64,000 nucleotides of DNA from the NCBI RefSeq assembly GCF_016741935.1, contig NZ_JAERRG010000008.1:372001-436000 (forward strand), given 5' to 3'. Below are positions 16,877 through 25,143 of this stretch, in pieces. Under the pieces are notes generated by a model. That model saw only the letters and a program-made list of their open reading frames with translations, searched no databases and was not told the DNA's origin. The stretch's first letter is position 1; every line of letters begins with the position of its first letter. The translations under genes and the position numbers were made by a program. This DNA comes from Streptomyces endocoffeicus (GTDB taxonomy: Bacteria; Actinomycetota; Actinomycetes; Streptomycetales; Streptomycetaceae).

Positions 16877-17399
16877 ACCGGGCCCGCACCGACCGGTCAC
16901 CGGTCGGTGCGCAGCTCCGCGGTAGCTCTCAGCCGTGTCGGCGCCGCCATGTCCGACGAGCCCGGCTCGGCGTGGCAGGTCATCGCCGACGCGGCAGGTC
17001 GGCTGCTGGCGGCCTCACCCACCATTCCGGGCCGTCGGTCAACCGGGCACCGTCAACGTGGAGGTTTCTTTGTCAGAACCAAGCTTTCCGGTAGTGGTGA
17101 CCGAGACCTGGACCGCGGCGCGTCACGCGAAACCCCTTTGATCTCCGGCCGGACCGACCATGGCGATAGCCTCGTCGGGCTGACTCGTGCCGCCGATGTC
17201 TGCTTTCCCTGCGTCGTCCGTGCAGTCGATGACGTCATCGTGCTCGATATCTAGCTCGCGAGTAACGGTTGACATGTGATCACCCCGGTCGTGCCCGGCG
17301 CGGGCGCCCCCGGCGGTACGGTCACCTTCGTCAGCAGCGGCTTCGGCTGGTGACGTTCACCGCCACGTCAATCCGTGACCCGGGCGTCGGGGTCCGCGG
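16877..17399. other. Intergenic region with an Ig-like domain scrap
   Basis: No credible gene. At 17279-17353 (+) a short frame without start reads ITPVVPGAGAPGGTVTFVSS and stops after GFGW; this resembles a strand pair of bacterial Ig-like (Big_3_5) repeats and may be the relic of a secreted protein. The rest shows no consistent coding frame. Confidence 0.4.
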
Positions 17400-17471
17400 C
17401 CCGAGCAGGTCCCTGGGCCCGAGCAGGTCCCTGGGCCCGAGCAGGTCCCTGGGCCCGAGCAGGCCCCTCGG
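17400..17471. repeat. 18-bp tandem repeats just 3' of glgX
   Basis: CCCGAGCAGGTCCCTGGG starts at 17400, 17418 and 17436, with a degenerate fourth copy at 17454. The block ends 2 nt before the glgX stop codon (minus strand). Confidence 0.85.
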
Positions 17472-17472
17472 C

Positions 17473-19617
17473 CTAGGCGGGCCGCTGCAGCACCATCAGG
17501 CTGCGGTCCACCAGGGTCAGCCGGTCGCCCGCCGCCACCTTCGACCCGCTGCCCGGCTCCACGCCCGCCGCCACCGCCGTGTCCACGATGAGCTGCCACT
17601 GCTTGCCGTGGTCGATGGGCACGACGAAGTCCAGTGGCTCGTGGTGGGCGTTGAACAGCAGCAGGAACGAGTCATCGGTGATCGGCTCACCGCGCGCTCC
17701 CGGTTCGGAGATCGCGCTGCCGTTGAGGAAGACCGCGAGGGACTTGGCGTGCGCCGCCTGCCAGTCGCGTGGTGTCATCTCCTCTCCCTCATGGGTGAAC
17801 CAGGCGATGTCCGACAGCTCGTCATGGGTGCCTTCCACCGGCCGCCCGTGGAAGAAGCGGCGGCGCCGGAAGACGGGGTGGTCGCGGCGCAGCCACACCA
17901 GTGAGCGGGCGAAGCGCAGCAGCTCCAGCGCCGAGCTGTCCTCCCACTCGCCGTCCTGCCCCTTGGCGTGGTCCGGCCAGCGCACCCAGGACACCTCGTT
18001 GTCCTGGCAGTACGCGTTGTTGTTGCCGCCCTGGGTGCGCCCGAACTCATCGCCGTGGCTGAGCATCGGCACGCCCTGGGAGAGCATCAGGGTGGCGATG
18101 AAGTTGCGCATCTGGCGCTCGCGCAGCGTCCGCACCGCCGGATCGTCGGTCTCGCCCTCGACTCCGCAGTTCCAGGACCGGTTGTAGCTCTCGCCGTCCT
18201 GGTTGGACTCGCCGTTGGCCTCGTTGTGCTTCTCGTCGTAGCTCACCAGGTCGCGCAGGGTGAAGCCGTCATGGCAGGTGACGAAGTTGACCGAGGCCAG
18301 CGGGCGCCGCCCGTCGCCCTGGTAGAGGTCGGAGGAGCCGGTCAGCCGGGAGGCGAACTCGGCCAGCGTCCTCGGCTCACCGCGCCACAGATCCCGCACG
18401 GTGTCCCGGAACTTGCCGTTCCATTCGGTCCACAGGGGTGGGAAGTTGCCGACCTGATAGCCGCCCTCGCCGACGTCCCAGGGCTCGGCGATCAGCTTCA
18501 CCTGGCTCACCACCGGATCCTGCTGGACCAGGTCGAAGAACGACGACAGCCGGTCCACCTCGTGGAACTGCCGGGCCAGCGTCGCCGCCAGGTCGAAGCG
18601 GAAGCCGTCCACATGCATCTCGGTCACCCAGTAGCGCAGCGAGTCCATGATCAGCTGGAGCACGTGCGGGGACCGCATCAGCAGGGAGTTCCCGGTGCCG
18701 GTGGTGTCCATGTAGTACCGGCGGTCCTCGGTCAGCCGGTAGTACGAGGCGTTGTCCAGGCCCCGGAAGGAGAGCGTGGGGCCGAGGTGGTTGCCCTCGG
18801 CCGTGTGGTTGTAGACCACGTCCAGGATGACCTCGATGCCCGCCTGGTGCAGCGCCCGGACGGCCGATTTGAACTCCAGTACCTGCTGGCCACGGTCGCC
18901 CCAGGAGGCGTAGGCGTTGTGCGGGGCGAAGAAGCCGATGGTGTTGTAGCCCCAGTAGTTGGCCAGCCCCGCGTCGGCCAGCCGGTGGTCGTGGACGAAC
19001 TGGTGCACGGGCATCAGTTCCAGCGTGGTGACGCCCAGCTCGGTCAGGTGTTCGATGATCGCCGGATGGGCGAGCGCCGCGTAGGTCCCGCGCAGCTCCT
19101 CCGGCAGCCGGGGGTGGCGCATGGTCAGCCCCTTGACATGCGCCTCGTAGATGACCATGCGGTGGTAGTCGGTGCGCGGCGGGCGGTCGTCGCCCCAGTC
19201 GAAGTACGGATTGACCACCACCGACGCCATGGTGTGCGGGGCGGAGTCGAGGTCATTGCGCTTGTCGGGCCGCCCGAAGTGGTAGCCGTAGACCTCCTCG
19301 CCCCACCCGACCCGCCCGCTGATCGCCTTGGCGTACGGATCCAGCAGCAGCTTGGCGGAATTGCAGCGGTGGCCGAGCTCCGGTTCGTACGGGCCGTGGG
19401 CCCGGAAGCCGTAGCGCTGCCCCGGCATGATCCCCGGCAGATAGGCGTGGCGCACGAACGCGTCGGACTCCCGCAGCTCGACCGCCGTCTCCGAGCCGTC
19501 GTCGTGCAGGAGGCACAGCTCGATACGGACAGCGGCCTCGGAGAACACCGCGAAGTTGGTTCCGGCGCCGTCGTAGGTGGCGCCAAGGGGATAAGCCTGT
19601 CCCGGCCAGACCTGCAT
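17473..19617 (-). CDS. glgX: Glycogen debranching enzyme (isoamylase type)
   Basis: 714 residues, family-typical. N-terminal CBM48 starts VWPGQAYPLGATYDGAGTNF; the GH13 barrel has DVVYNHTAEGNH, DGFRFDLAATLAR (nucleophile about Asp342), AEPWDVGEGGYQVGNFP (acid Glu) and LSHGDEFGRTQGGNNNAYCQ. It hydrolyses alpha-1,6 branches of glycogen, supplying linear chains to TreY/TreZ, hence also called TreX. ATG 19617 has GGAAGAG 8 nt upstream; longer frames to 20190 run into the divergent promoter. It is divergent from the copper amine oxidase-like pair. Confidence 0.92.
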   Translation of the reverse strand: MQVWPGQAYPLGATYDGAGTNFAVFSEAAVRIELCLLHDDGSETAVELRESDAFVRHAYLPGIMPGQRYGFRAHGPYEPELGHRCNSAKLLLDPYAKAISGRVGWGEEVYGYHFGRPDKRNDLDSAPHTMASVVVNPYFDWGDDRPPRTDYHRMVIYEAHVKGLTMRHPRLPEELRGTYAALAHPAIIEHLTELGVTTLELMPVHQFVHDHRLADAGLANYWGYNTIGFFAPHNAYASWGDRGQQVLEFKSAVRALHQAGIEVILDVVYNHTAEGNHLGPTLSFRGLDNASYYRLTEDRRYYMDTTGTGNSLLMRSPHVLQLIMDSLRYWVTEMHVDGFRFDLAATLARQFHEVDRLSSFFDLVQQDPVVSQVKLIAEPWDVGEGGYQVGNFPPLWTEWNGKFRDTVRDLWRGEPRTLAEFASRLTGSSDLYQGDGRRPLASVNFVTCHDGFTLRDLVSYDEKHNEANGESNQDGESYNRSWNCGVEGETDDPAVRTLRERQMRNFIATLMLSQGVPMLSHGDEFGRTQGGNNNAYCQDNEVSWVRWPDHAKGQDGEWEDSSALELLRFARSLVWLRRDHPVFRRRRFFHGRPVEGTHDELSDIAWFTHEGEEMTPRDWQAAHAKSLAVFLNGSAISEPGARGEPITDDSFLLLFNAHHEPLDFVVPIDHGKQWQLIVDTAVAAGVEPGSGSKVAAGDRLTLVDRSLMVLQRPA

Positions 19618-19858
19618 ACGTCGACTCTTCCACTTCTTCTCCGGGGGCCGCGAGCACCCCGGGCACCGGACGGAACATGACCGACCCTGCATCCTTGCCC
19701 AACTGGCCTGACCCATCCGCTCTTTCGACAGAACTTCCTCAAAAGTGAGGCAACCTACGGCCATTTCGGTTCGTCCTACCGGGTGACCTCCGCGTACGCG
19801 TATCCCGCTATGCGGTCCGATGTGATGACAGGGGGGATTGGGGGAGGATGTGCGCAAG

Positions 19859-20656
19859 ATGATGCACCGCCACCTGGGCAAGGTGGTGGCCGGCGCGGCC
19901 GTGGCGGCCACCGCCACGGCGGTCCTGATCGGGGTGACGCTCCCGGGGAGCGCGTCCGGCGAGGAGGGGTCGGGTGGGGGACCCCAGAGCTCCTCGGCGG
20001 AGCAGGGCCAGGCGGCCCGGCAGCAGCCCGGAGTGGTGGAAGAGGCGCCGGAGCAAGGCAAGACCGGCAGCGGCCGCGATCCGCTGACCGACGACGAGAT
20101 GAAGCGCGCCCAGAGCCTCGCGGCCGGCCGTGACTTCCGCATGAGCAGCGAGGACGTCAAGGGTGCCAAGGGCCCCGAGCGGCTCTCCACCGACCTCGCG
20201 GAGCTGAGCCCCGGCGAGGTGGGGGCCGCCGACCCGCCGCGCCGCGCCGAGGTGACGTACTACGACTACAAGGACGACTCCTACGTCACCAAGACGGTCG
20301 ACCTCGGCAGCGGCAAGGTCACCGGCACCGACACCCAGCACGGGGTGCAGCCGCCGCCCAACCGCGACGAGGTGATGGAGGCCGCGCGGCTGCTGATGGG
20401 CGACAAGCTGGGCGAGGGGCTGAAGAAGGACTTCAAGGACGCCACCGGTAAGGCGCTGACCCGACCGGACCAGCTGACCGCCACCGGCTTCGTCTACCGC
20501 GCGGGCGAGGGCAGCAACCCCGGTCCGGCCTCGGTCCAGGACTGCGGCAAGCACCGCTGCGTCCGGCTGTTCACCCGGGTGGTGAACGGCCCCTGGATCG
20601 ACACCCGGCAGATGGTGGTCGACCTGAGCGCCCACAAGGTCACCAAGCTCGGCTAG
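19859..20656 (+). CDS. Secreted protein resembling copper amine oxidase D2-D3 domains
   Basis: 265 residues: a signal peptide (Ala-rich, residues 9-34), an acidic Gln/Ser linker, then from residue 74 DPLTDDEMKRAQSLA, RRAEVTYYDYKDDSYVT, VDLGSGKVTGTDTQHGVQPP and a final RCVRLFTRVV...QMVVDLSAHKVTKL. This order and wording match the N2 and N3 domains of copper amine oxidases (D2 about 74-158, D3 about 161-265), with no catalytic domain. The next gene, 55 nt downstream, encodes only the catalytic-type domain. Start chosen at ATG 19859 because GGGGGAGG lies 11 nt upstream. Confidence 0.7.
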   Translation: MMHRHLGKVVAGAAVAATATAVLIGVTLPGSASGEEGSGGGPQSSSAEQGQAARQQPGVVEEAPEQGKTGSGRDPLTDDEMKRAQSLAAGRDFRMSSEDVKGAKGPERLSTDLAELSPGEVGAADPPRRAEVTYYDYKDDSYVTKTVDLGSGKVTGTDTQHGVQPPPNRDEVMEAARLLMGDKLGEGLKKDFKDATGKALTRPDQLTATGFVYRAGEGSNPGPASVQDCGKHRCVRLFTRVVNGPWIDTRQMVVDLSAHKVTKLG

Positions 20657-20711
20657 GGCCCGGTCCCAGCGTCTCGCACACCTCTCAACGCTTCATTACA
20701 GGAGTCTCCCC

Positions 20712-22043
20712 ATGCCTGACAGCAGGCTCCGCCGCGCCCGTGCCCGGGTCGCGGCGGCCATCGGCGCCTCGGCGCTGCTCGGCACCGTGGCGATCGCCGC
20801 CGGGCCGGTCGGCAGCGCCCAGGCGGCCCCGCGGACCGCTGCCGCGGCGGACTGCAGCGCCCCGTACAGAATCGAGCAGAAGCTCGACGGCGGCACCACC
20901 TGGCGGATGTGCTGGCACTACGAGAGCAACGCCGGGCTGGTGCTCGACAAGGTCTCGTACCAGCCCAAGGGCGAAAGCGCCCCGATCAAGGTGCTGACCT
21001 CGGCCAAGCTGGGCCAGATCCATGTGCCGTACGACGACGGCAGCAATGAGTACGACGACCTCACCGGGCAGGGCTTCGCCCAGGGGCTTCAGCAGCTCGA
21101 CCCGGCCGAATGCCCCGGCGGCACCATCAAGACCGTGCGGGTGCCCGACGCCTGGGACCCCGACCACCCGAATGTGAAGGGCCTGTGCGCCACCACCCGG
21201 GCCCGCGGCCACGCCTACCGCATGGGCACGGGGGGCTTCGGCGGTGACGAGGCCAACAAGGTCTACCAGCTCCAGGGCAAGGACCTGCTGGTCTACACCG
21301 TCAACCAGGTCGGCTGGTACGAGTACATCACCGAGTGGCGGTTCGCCGGTGACGGCACCATGACCATGCAGGTCGGCGCCACCGGCACGCTCTCCCCGAT
21401 GGACTACGACGCGGGCGACGGCCGCGGCTGGCCCATCGGCAAGGGCGCCAAGGACTACGCCACCAGCCATGCGCACAACGTCTTCTGGCGGCTGAACTTC
21501 GGGCTCGACGGCTCGTCCAAGAACAAGGTCGAGCAGTACGACTCGAAGACCACCGCGACCTCGGGGCGGATTCCGAAGACCAAGACCACCCGCACCAAGG
21601 TCACCAAGGAGCTGGCGGGCGACGCGGCGGCGGCGCGGTGGTGGCGCGTGGTCAGCTCGGCGGGCAAGAACAAGGACGGCCATCCGCGCAGCTACGAGAT
21701 CGTTCCCGGCCACACCACCAAGTACCAGGGCCGTAGTTTCACTAAACACGACGTCTACTTCACCGAGTACAAGAAGTGTGAGCAGTTCGCCAGCAACAAC
21801 CTGCGCAACTGCGGCGCCGGGGCGGGCAAGAGCGTCGACAAGTGGGTCAATGGCCAGACCCTCAAACACCCGATCGTATGGGTCAACATCGGGTTCCATC
21901 ACATCGCCCGGGACGAGGATCAGGAGCCCATGCCGCTGCACTGGCAGGGCTTCCAGCTCTCCCCGCGCGATGTCACCGCTATGAATCCCCTCACGCCTCC
22001 TGCACTGTCCGGACACAACGGCCATACAGAAGAGGAAGGTTGA
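20712..22043 (+). CDS. Secreted copper amine oxidase catalytic-domain protein
   Basis: 443 residues with signal peptide (cleavage near AQA-AP, residue 39). From residue 52 it follows the CuAO D4 domain: AGLVLDKVSYQ, HVPYDDGSNEYDDLTGQ (base Asp 115/116), GWYEYITEW where Tyr203 sits at the topaquinone position, ATGTLSPMDY, SHAHNVFWRLNF (copper ligands His253, His255) and GFHHIARDED (third ligand His397). The residue before the cofactor Tyr, normally Asn, is Trp202. The usual N2-N3 domains are in the preceding gene. Predicted role: extracellular copper enzyme oxidising primary amines or lysyl groups; activity is uncertain. Confidence 0.72.
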   Translation: MPDSRLRRARARVAAAIGASALLGTVAIAAGPVGSAQAAPRTAAAADCSAPYRIEQKLDGGTTWRMCWHYESNAGLVLDKVSYQPKGESAPIKVLTSAKLGQIHVPYDDGSNEYDDLTGQGFAQGLQQLDPAECPGGTIKTVRVPDAWDPDHPNVKGLCATTRARGHAYRMGTGGFGGDEANKVYQLQGKDLLVYTVNQVGWYEYITEWRFAGDGTMTMQVGATGTLSPMDYDAGDGRGWPIGKGAKDYATSHAHNVFWRLNFGLDGSSKNKVEQYDSKTTATSGRIPKTKTTRTKVTKELAGDAAAARWWRVVSSAGKNKDGHPRSYEIVPGHTTKYQGRSFTKHDVYFTEYKKCEQFASNNLRNCGAGAGKSVDKWVNGQTLKHPIVWVNIGFHHIARDEDQEPMPLHWQGFQLSPRDVTAMNPLTPPALSGHNGHTEEEG

Positions 22044-22132
22044 CCTGATAGGCAGGACCTGAGTGTCGCACCGCCCCCGGCAGCGCAGTAGTCTGCGGTG
22101 ATCGTTGGACGGGGGCGGAAGGCGGTGCACAG

Positions 22133-23380
22133 GTGAGCTCGGGCGGGCTGGAGCTGCCCCCCGGTGACGGAGGTCCCGGGGGTGATGGCTCCACCGACGC
22201 ACCTCCCGGCGCGGTGTCCCTGGTGCGGCCGATGGAGATCGGAGCGGAACTGGACTGGGGCGCCGACGCCTGGAGCGAGGTGCGCACACGCGCACGCCGG
22301 GCCGGGCGGGCCTATATCTGGCTCAACCTCGTGGAACAGCGGCTGCGCGCCGTCGTCAGCGCCGTGCTGCGGCCCATCTACGAACCCGTCCACGGCGAGG
22401 ACTGGGTCATCGCCGCGGCCGGCCCCGCCGGGCAGGAGTGGGTGCAGCGGGCGGTCGCCGTACGGGAGGTCAGCCGGCGCAAGGGCTATCTGCTCGACCC
22501 GGCCGACGACAACGTCATCAGCTTCCTGACCCTGCCGCAGCTGCGGGAGCTCCTCGTCCAGCACTGGCCGTGCTTCGAGCCGTACCTCGACGACCGCCGC
22601 GAGGTGGAGCTGGCCCTGGACGAGCTGGAGGTCTCCCGCAATGTGGTCTCCCGTAACCGCGCCCTGTCCGAGACGGTCCTCGCCCAGGCCGAGCGGGCCT
22701 CCGCCCGGCTGCTGGAGATCCTCGGCAGCGGCACCGGCTCCCCCTCCGCCGACCGGCTGCCCATCGACGCCGTCGAGGACCTCGTCGGCGACCGCTACGC
22801 GGATGTGGTGGGCGTCCATTCCGACCGGGTGCGGCTCCAGCGCCAGCTGCCCGCCGAGGACCTCTTCGGCAACGCCCGCCGCCTCGACGCCGTCGGCATC
22901 GGGCTCAACCTCCTGGTCCAGAACTACTCGGGCCGCCGGCTGGTCCGGCTGGCCGAATCCGGCTGCCGGGCCCGGCTGCTCTTCCTCAACCCGGCGAGCA
23001 GCGCGGTGCGGCGGCGGGAGCGCGAGCTCGGCCTGAAGAAGGGCGAGATGAGCCGCTCGGTGGAGATGAACATCCTCCATATGCGGCGGGTGCGCGCCCG
23101 GCTGCGGGACCCCGGCGCGTTCGAGATCCATGTCTTCGACGAGACCCCCCGCTTCACCGCCTACCTGGTCAACGGCGACGGCACGGACGGCCTCGCCGTC
23201 GTCCAGTCGTATCTGCGCAAGGCCCGGGGCATGGAGGCCCCGGTCCTGGTGCTGCGCGGCGGCGGGCGGGGCCGCGAGGTCGTCCGCGAGGGCGTGGCCG
23301 AGGAGGGCGAGGGCGGGCTCTTCGGCACCTACCGCGAGGAGTTCGAGAGCGTCTGGGCGGACTCCCGGCCGGTGTCCTGA
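22133..23380 (+). CDS. SAV2148-type HEPN domain protein
   Basis: 415 residues. After a Gly/Pro-rich start, residues about 40-210 form a helical region with YIWLNLVEQRLRAVV and ELEVSRNVVSRNRALSETVL, as in the actinobacterial SAV2148 HEPN family. The C-terminal half has LFGNARRLDAVGIGLNLLVQ, CRARLLFLNP and FDETPRFTAYLVNGDG, a phosphodiesterase-like fold seen in DUF5919-type proteins. HEPN proteins are often RNases linked to stress or conflict systems; the catalytic RxxxxH motif is not evident here. GTG 22133 is the likely start. Its 3' end lies 7 nt from the convergent ABC gene. Confidence 0.7.
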   Translation: MSSGGLELPPGDGGPGGDGSTDAPPGAVSLVRPMEIGAELDWGADAWSEVRTRARRAGRAYIWLNLVEQRLRAVVSAVLRPIYEPVHGEDWVIAAAGPAGQEWVQRAVAVREVSRRKGYLLDPADDNVISFLTLPQLRELLVQHWPCFEPYLDDRREVELALDELEVSRNVVSRNRALSETVLAQAERASARLLEILGSGTGSPSADRLPIDAVEDLVGDRYADVVGVHSDRVRLQRQLPAEDLFGNARRLDAVGIGLNLLVQNYSGRRLVRLAESGCRARLLFLNPASSAVRRRERELGLKKGEMSRSVEMNILHMRRVRARLRDPGAFEIHVFDETPRFTAYLVNGDGTDGLAVVQSYLRKARGMEAPVLVLRGGGRGREVVREGVAEEGEGGLFGTYREEFESVWADSRPVS

Positions 23381-23387
23381 ACTGACG

Positions 23388-24206
23388 TCATGAGCCGGTG
23401 CCCCGGTGCGGGGGCCGTAGGGCGCGGGCGGCCCAGCGGCCGTCGGTGCGGCTGATGTGCACCGGGTGGTCGAAGCACTTGGTGATGTGGTCCGTGGTCA
23501 CCACCTCGTCCACCGCGCCCGACGCCAGGCACTCCCCGGTGCGCAGCAGCATGGCGTGGGTGGTGCTGGCGGGCAGCTCCTCCAGATGGTGGGTGACCAG
23601 GACCGTGGCCAGCTCGGGGTGGTCCCGGCGCAGGGCGTCCAGGCTCTCCAGCAGCTGCTCACGGGCGGCCAGGTCCAGACCGGTGGCCGGTTCGTCGAGC
23701 AGCAGCAGCCGGGGGAGGGGCATCAGCGCCCGGGCGATCAGCACCCGGCCGCGCTGGCCATGCGACAGGGTCGGCCAGCGCGCGTCCAGCTTCCCGCCCA
23801 TGCCGAGGGTGGTGAGCAGCCGCTCGGCCCGGTCGCACTGGTCGGGGGTGGGGCGGTGGCGGGGGACCGGCTCCACGGTGTTGGTCAGCCCGGTGAGCAC
23901 CACGTTCCGCACCCGCAGCGGGGAGCGCAGCGGATGCCGGGGATCCACATGGCCCACGAACGACCGCAGCTCCCGCATGTCCACCCGCCCCAGCGTGCGG
24001 CCGAGGACCTCCACCGTGCCACGCGTGGGGTGCACCAGGGCGCCCGCGAGGCTGAGCAGGGTGGACTTGCCCGCGCCGTTGGAACCGAGCAGCGCCCAGT
24101 GCTCGCCCTGGTGGACGGTGAGCGAGATCGAGCGCAGCAGCGGGGCGCCGTCGCGCACCACATCCACCTCGCGCAGGTTGAGTACGGGGACGGCCGGGGC
24201 GGTCAC
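23388..24206 (-). CDS. ABC transporter ATP-binding protein
   Basis: 272 residues. Walker A LLGSNGAGKSTLLSLAG, signature LSHGQRGRVLIARAL, Walker B LLLLDEPATGLD and switch VLVTHHLEEL are all intact. The ATPase is of the ModF/PhnC-like stand-alone sort; no membrane partner is adjacent, so the cargo is unknown. Start GTG 24206 has GGAGG 9 nt upstream and overlaps the preceding GntR gene by 4 bp (GTGA), so the two are translationally coupled and GntR likely controls it. Confidence 0.88.
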   Translation of the reverse strand: MTAPAVPVLNLREVDVVRDGAPLLRSISLTVHQGEHWALLGSNGAGKSTLLSLAGALVHPTRGTVEVLGRTLGRVDMRELRSFVGHVDPRHPLRSPLRVRNVVLTGLTNTVEPVPRHRPTPDQCDRAERLLTTLGMGGKLDARWPTLSHGQRGRVLIARALMPLPRLLLLDEPATGLDLAAREQLLESLDALRRDHPELATVLVTHHLEELPASTTHAMLLRTGECLASGAVDEVVTTDHITKCFDHPVHISRTDGRWAARALRPPHRGTGS

Positions 24207-24985
24207 GGGGCCGCCACCTCCTTTTCGCTGTTGTCGCTTTCGAGTTCGCTTGTGTCGCTGTCGGTGTCGCTGTCGGTGTTGCTCTCGCTGCCGCTGCCGC
24301 TGTCGAAGAGTTCCATGACGGCCTCGAGATGGGAGACCGTGGCCGCGATCGCGGTGTCGGCGTCGCCGCGCGCCAGCCCGTCCAGCAGTTCGGCGTGGGC
24401 GCACGACACATCGGGCAGGGCCGGCTCGTGGCTGACCATCTCCACCAGTGCCTCGTGCAGCACCGGCAGGACGGAGGTGAACAGGCCGAGCAGCACGGCG
24501 TTCCCGGACAGCTCCACCACGGTCCGGTGGAAGGCCAGATCGGCGTCGATGAAGGCGGACGGATCGCCTCCGGCCCGCTCCTCGCGCAGCGCGAGCTGGT
24601 CCCGCAGCCGCCCGATGTCCTCGGGGCGGATGCGCCCGGCGGCCAGCCGGGCGGCCTCCACCTCGAGGGCGCGGCGCACCTCGTACACCTCGCGCAGCCG
24701 GGCCCGGCGCAGCAGCCGCCGCATATCGCCCTCCCCGGCGGGGGCCGGGGGCCGCGCGGCGTAGGTGCCCGAGCCGTGGCGCACCTCGACCAGCCCGTCA
24801 TGGGCCAGCAGCCGCACGGCCTCCCGCACCGAGGAGCGGCCGACGCCCAGTTCGGCGGCGAGCGCCACCTCGTTGGGCAGCCGCTCGCCGGGCCGCCAGC
24901 GGCCCTCGGTGAGCATCGCGCGCAGGGCGCTCTCGACCCGTGGCACCACGGGTCCGTGCCGCAAGCGTGCCGTCTCCGCCGCCAC
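24203..24985 (-). CDS. GntR/FadR-family regulator with Ser-Asp tail
   Basis: 260 residues. Winged helix at 10-80 (LPNEVALAAELGVGRSSVRE, HDGLVEVRHGSGTYA), then an FCD all-helical effector domain with the metal-type residues DADLAFHRTVV and SHLEAVMELF. The C-terminus runs into SGSGSESNTDSDTDSDTSE, an acidic low-complexity tail coded by a TCG/CTG/GTG microsatellite and unusual for the family. GTG 24985 has GGGAGAGG 8 nt upstream. A 24-bp perfect palindrome 53 nt upstream is the obvious autoregulatory site. Confidence 0.85.
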   Translation of the reverse strand: MAAETARLRHGPVVPRVESALRAMLTEGRWRPGERLPNEVALAAELGVGRSSVREAVRLLAHDGLVEVRHGSGTYAARPPAPAGEGDMRRLLRRARLREVYEVRRALEVEAARLAAGRIRPEDIGRLRDQLALREERAGGDPSAFIDADLAFHRTVVELSGNAVLLGLFTSVLPVLHEALVEMVSHEPALPDVSCAHAELLDGLARGDADTAIAATVSHLEAVMELFDSGSGSESNTDSDTDSDTSELESDNSEKEVAAP

Positions 24986-25037
24986 CGCGCCGCCTCTCCC
25001 TGAACGATCAACCGAGGACGGCGGGGACTCTAACACA

Positions 25038-25061
25038 GAGTCCTCAGACGTCTGAGGACTC
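25038..25061. promoter_or_regulatory. 24-bp perfect palindrome, GntR operator candidate
   Basis: The two 12-nt halves GAGTCCTCAGAC and GTCTGAGGACTC are exact inverse complements with no spacer. The site lies 53 bp upstream of the GntR start and 83 bp upstream of the divergent exonuclease gene. Confidence 0.7.
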
Positions 25062-25143
25062 GCTTCGGCGCACCGGCCGTTGTCAGTGGTGCATGGGAAG
25101 GTGGTGCACACATGGGGGAAGTACGACAAAGGGAGGGGCGGCC

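Noticed and set aside
16907..17254. A 115-codon plus-strand frame downstream of the monooxygenase
   Set aside because: Weak ribosome site, no recognisable domain, uneven third-position GC; left as unannotated spacer.
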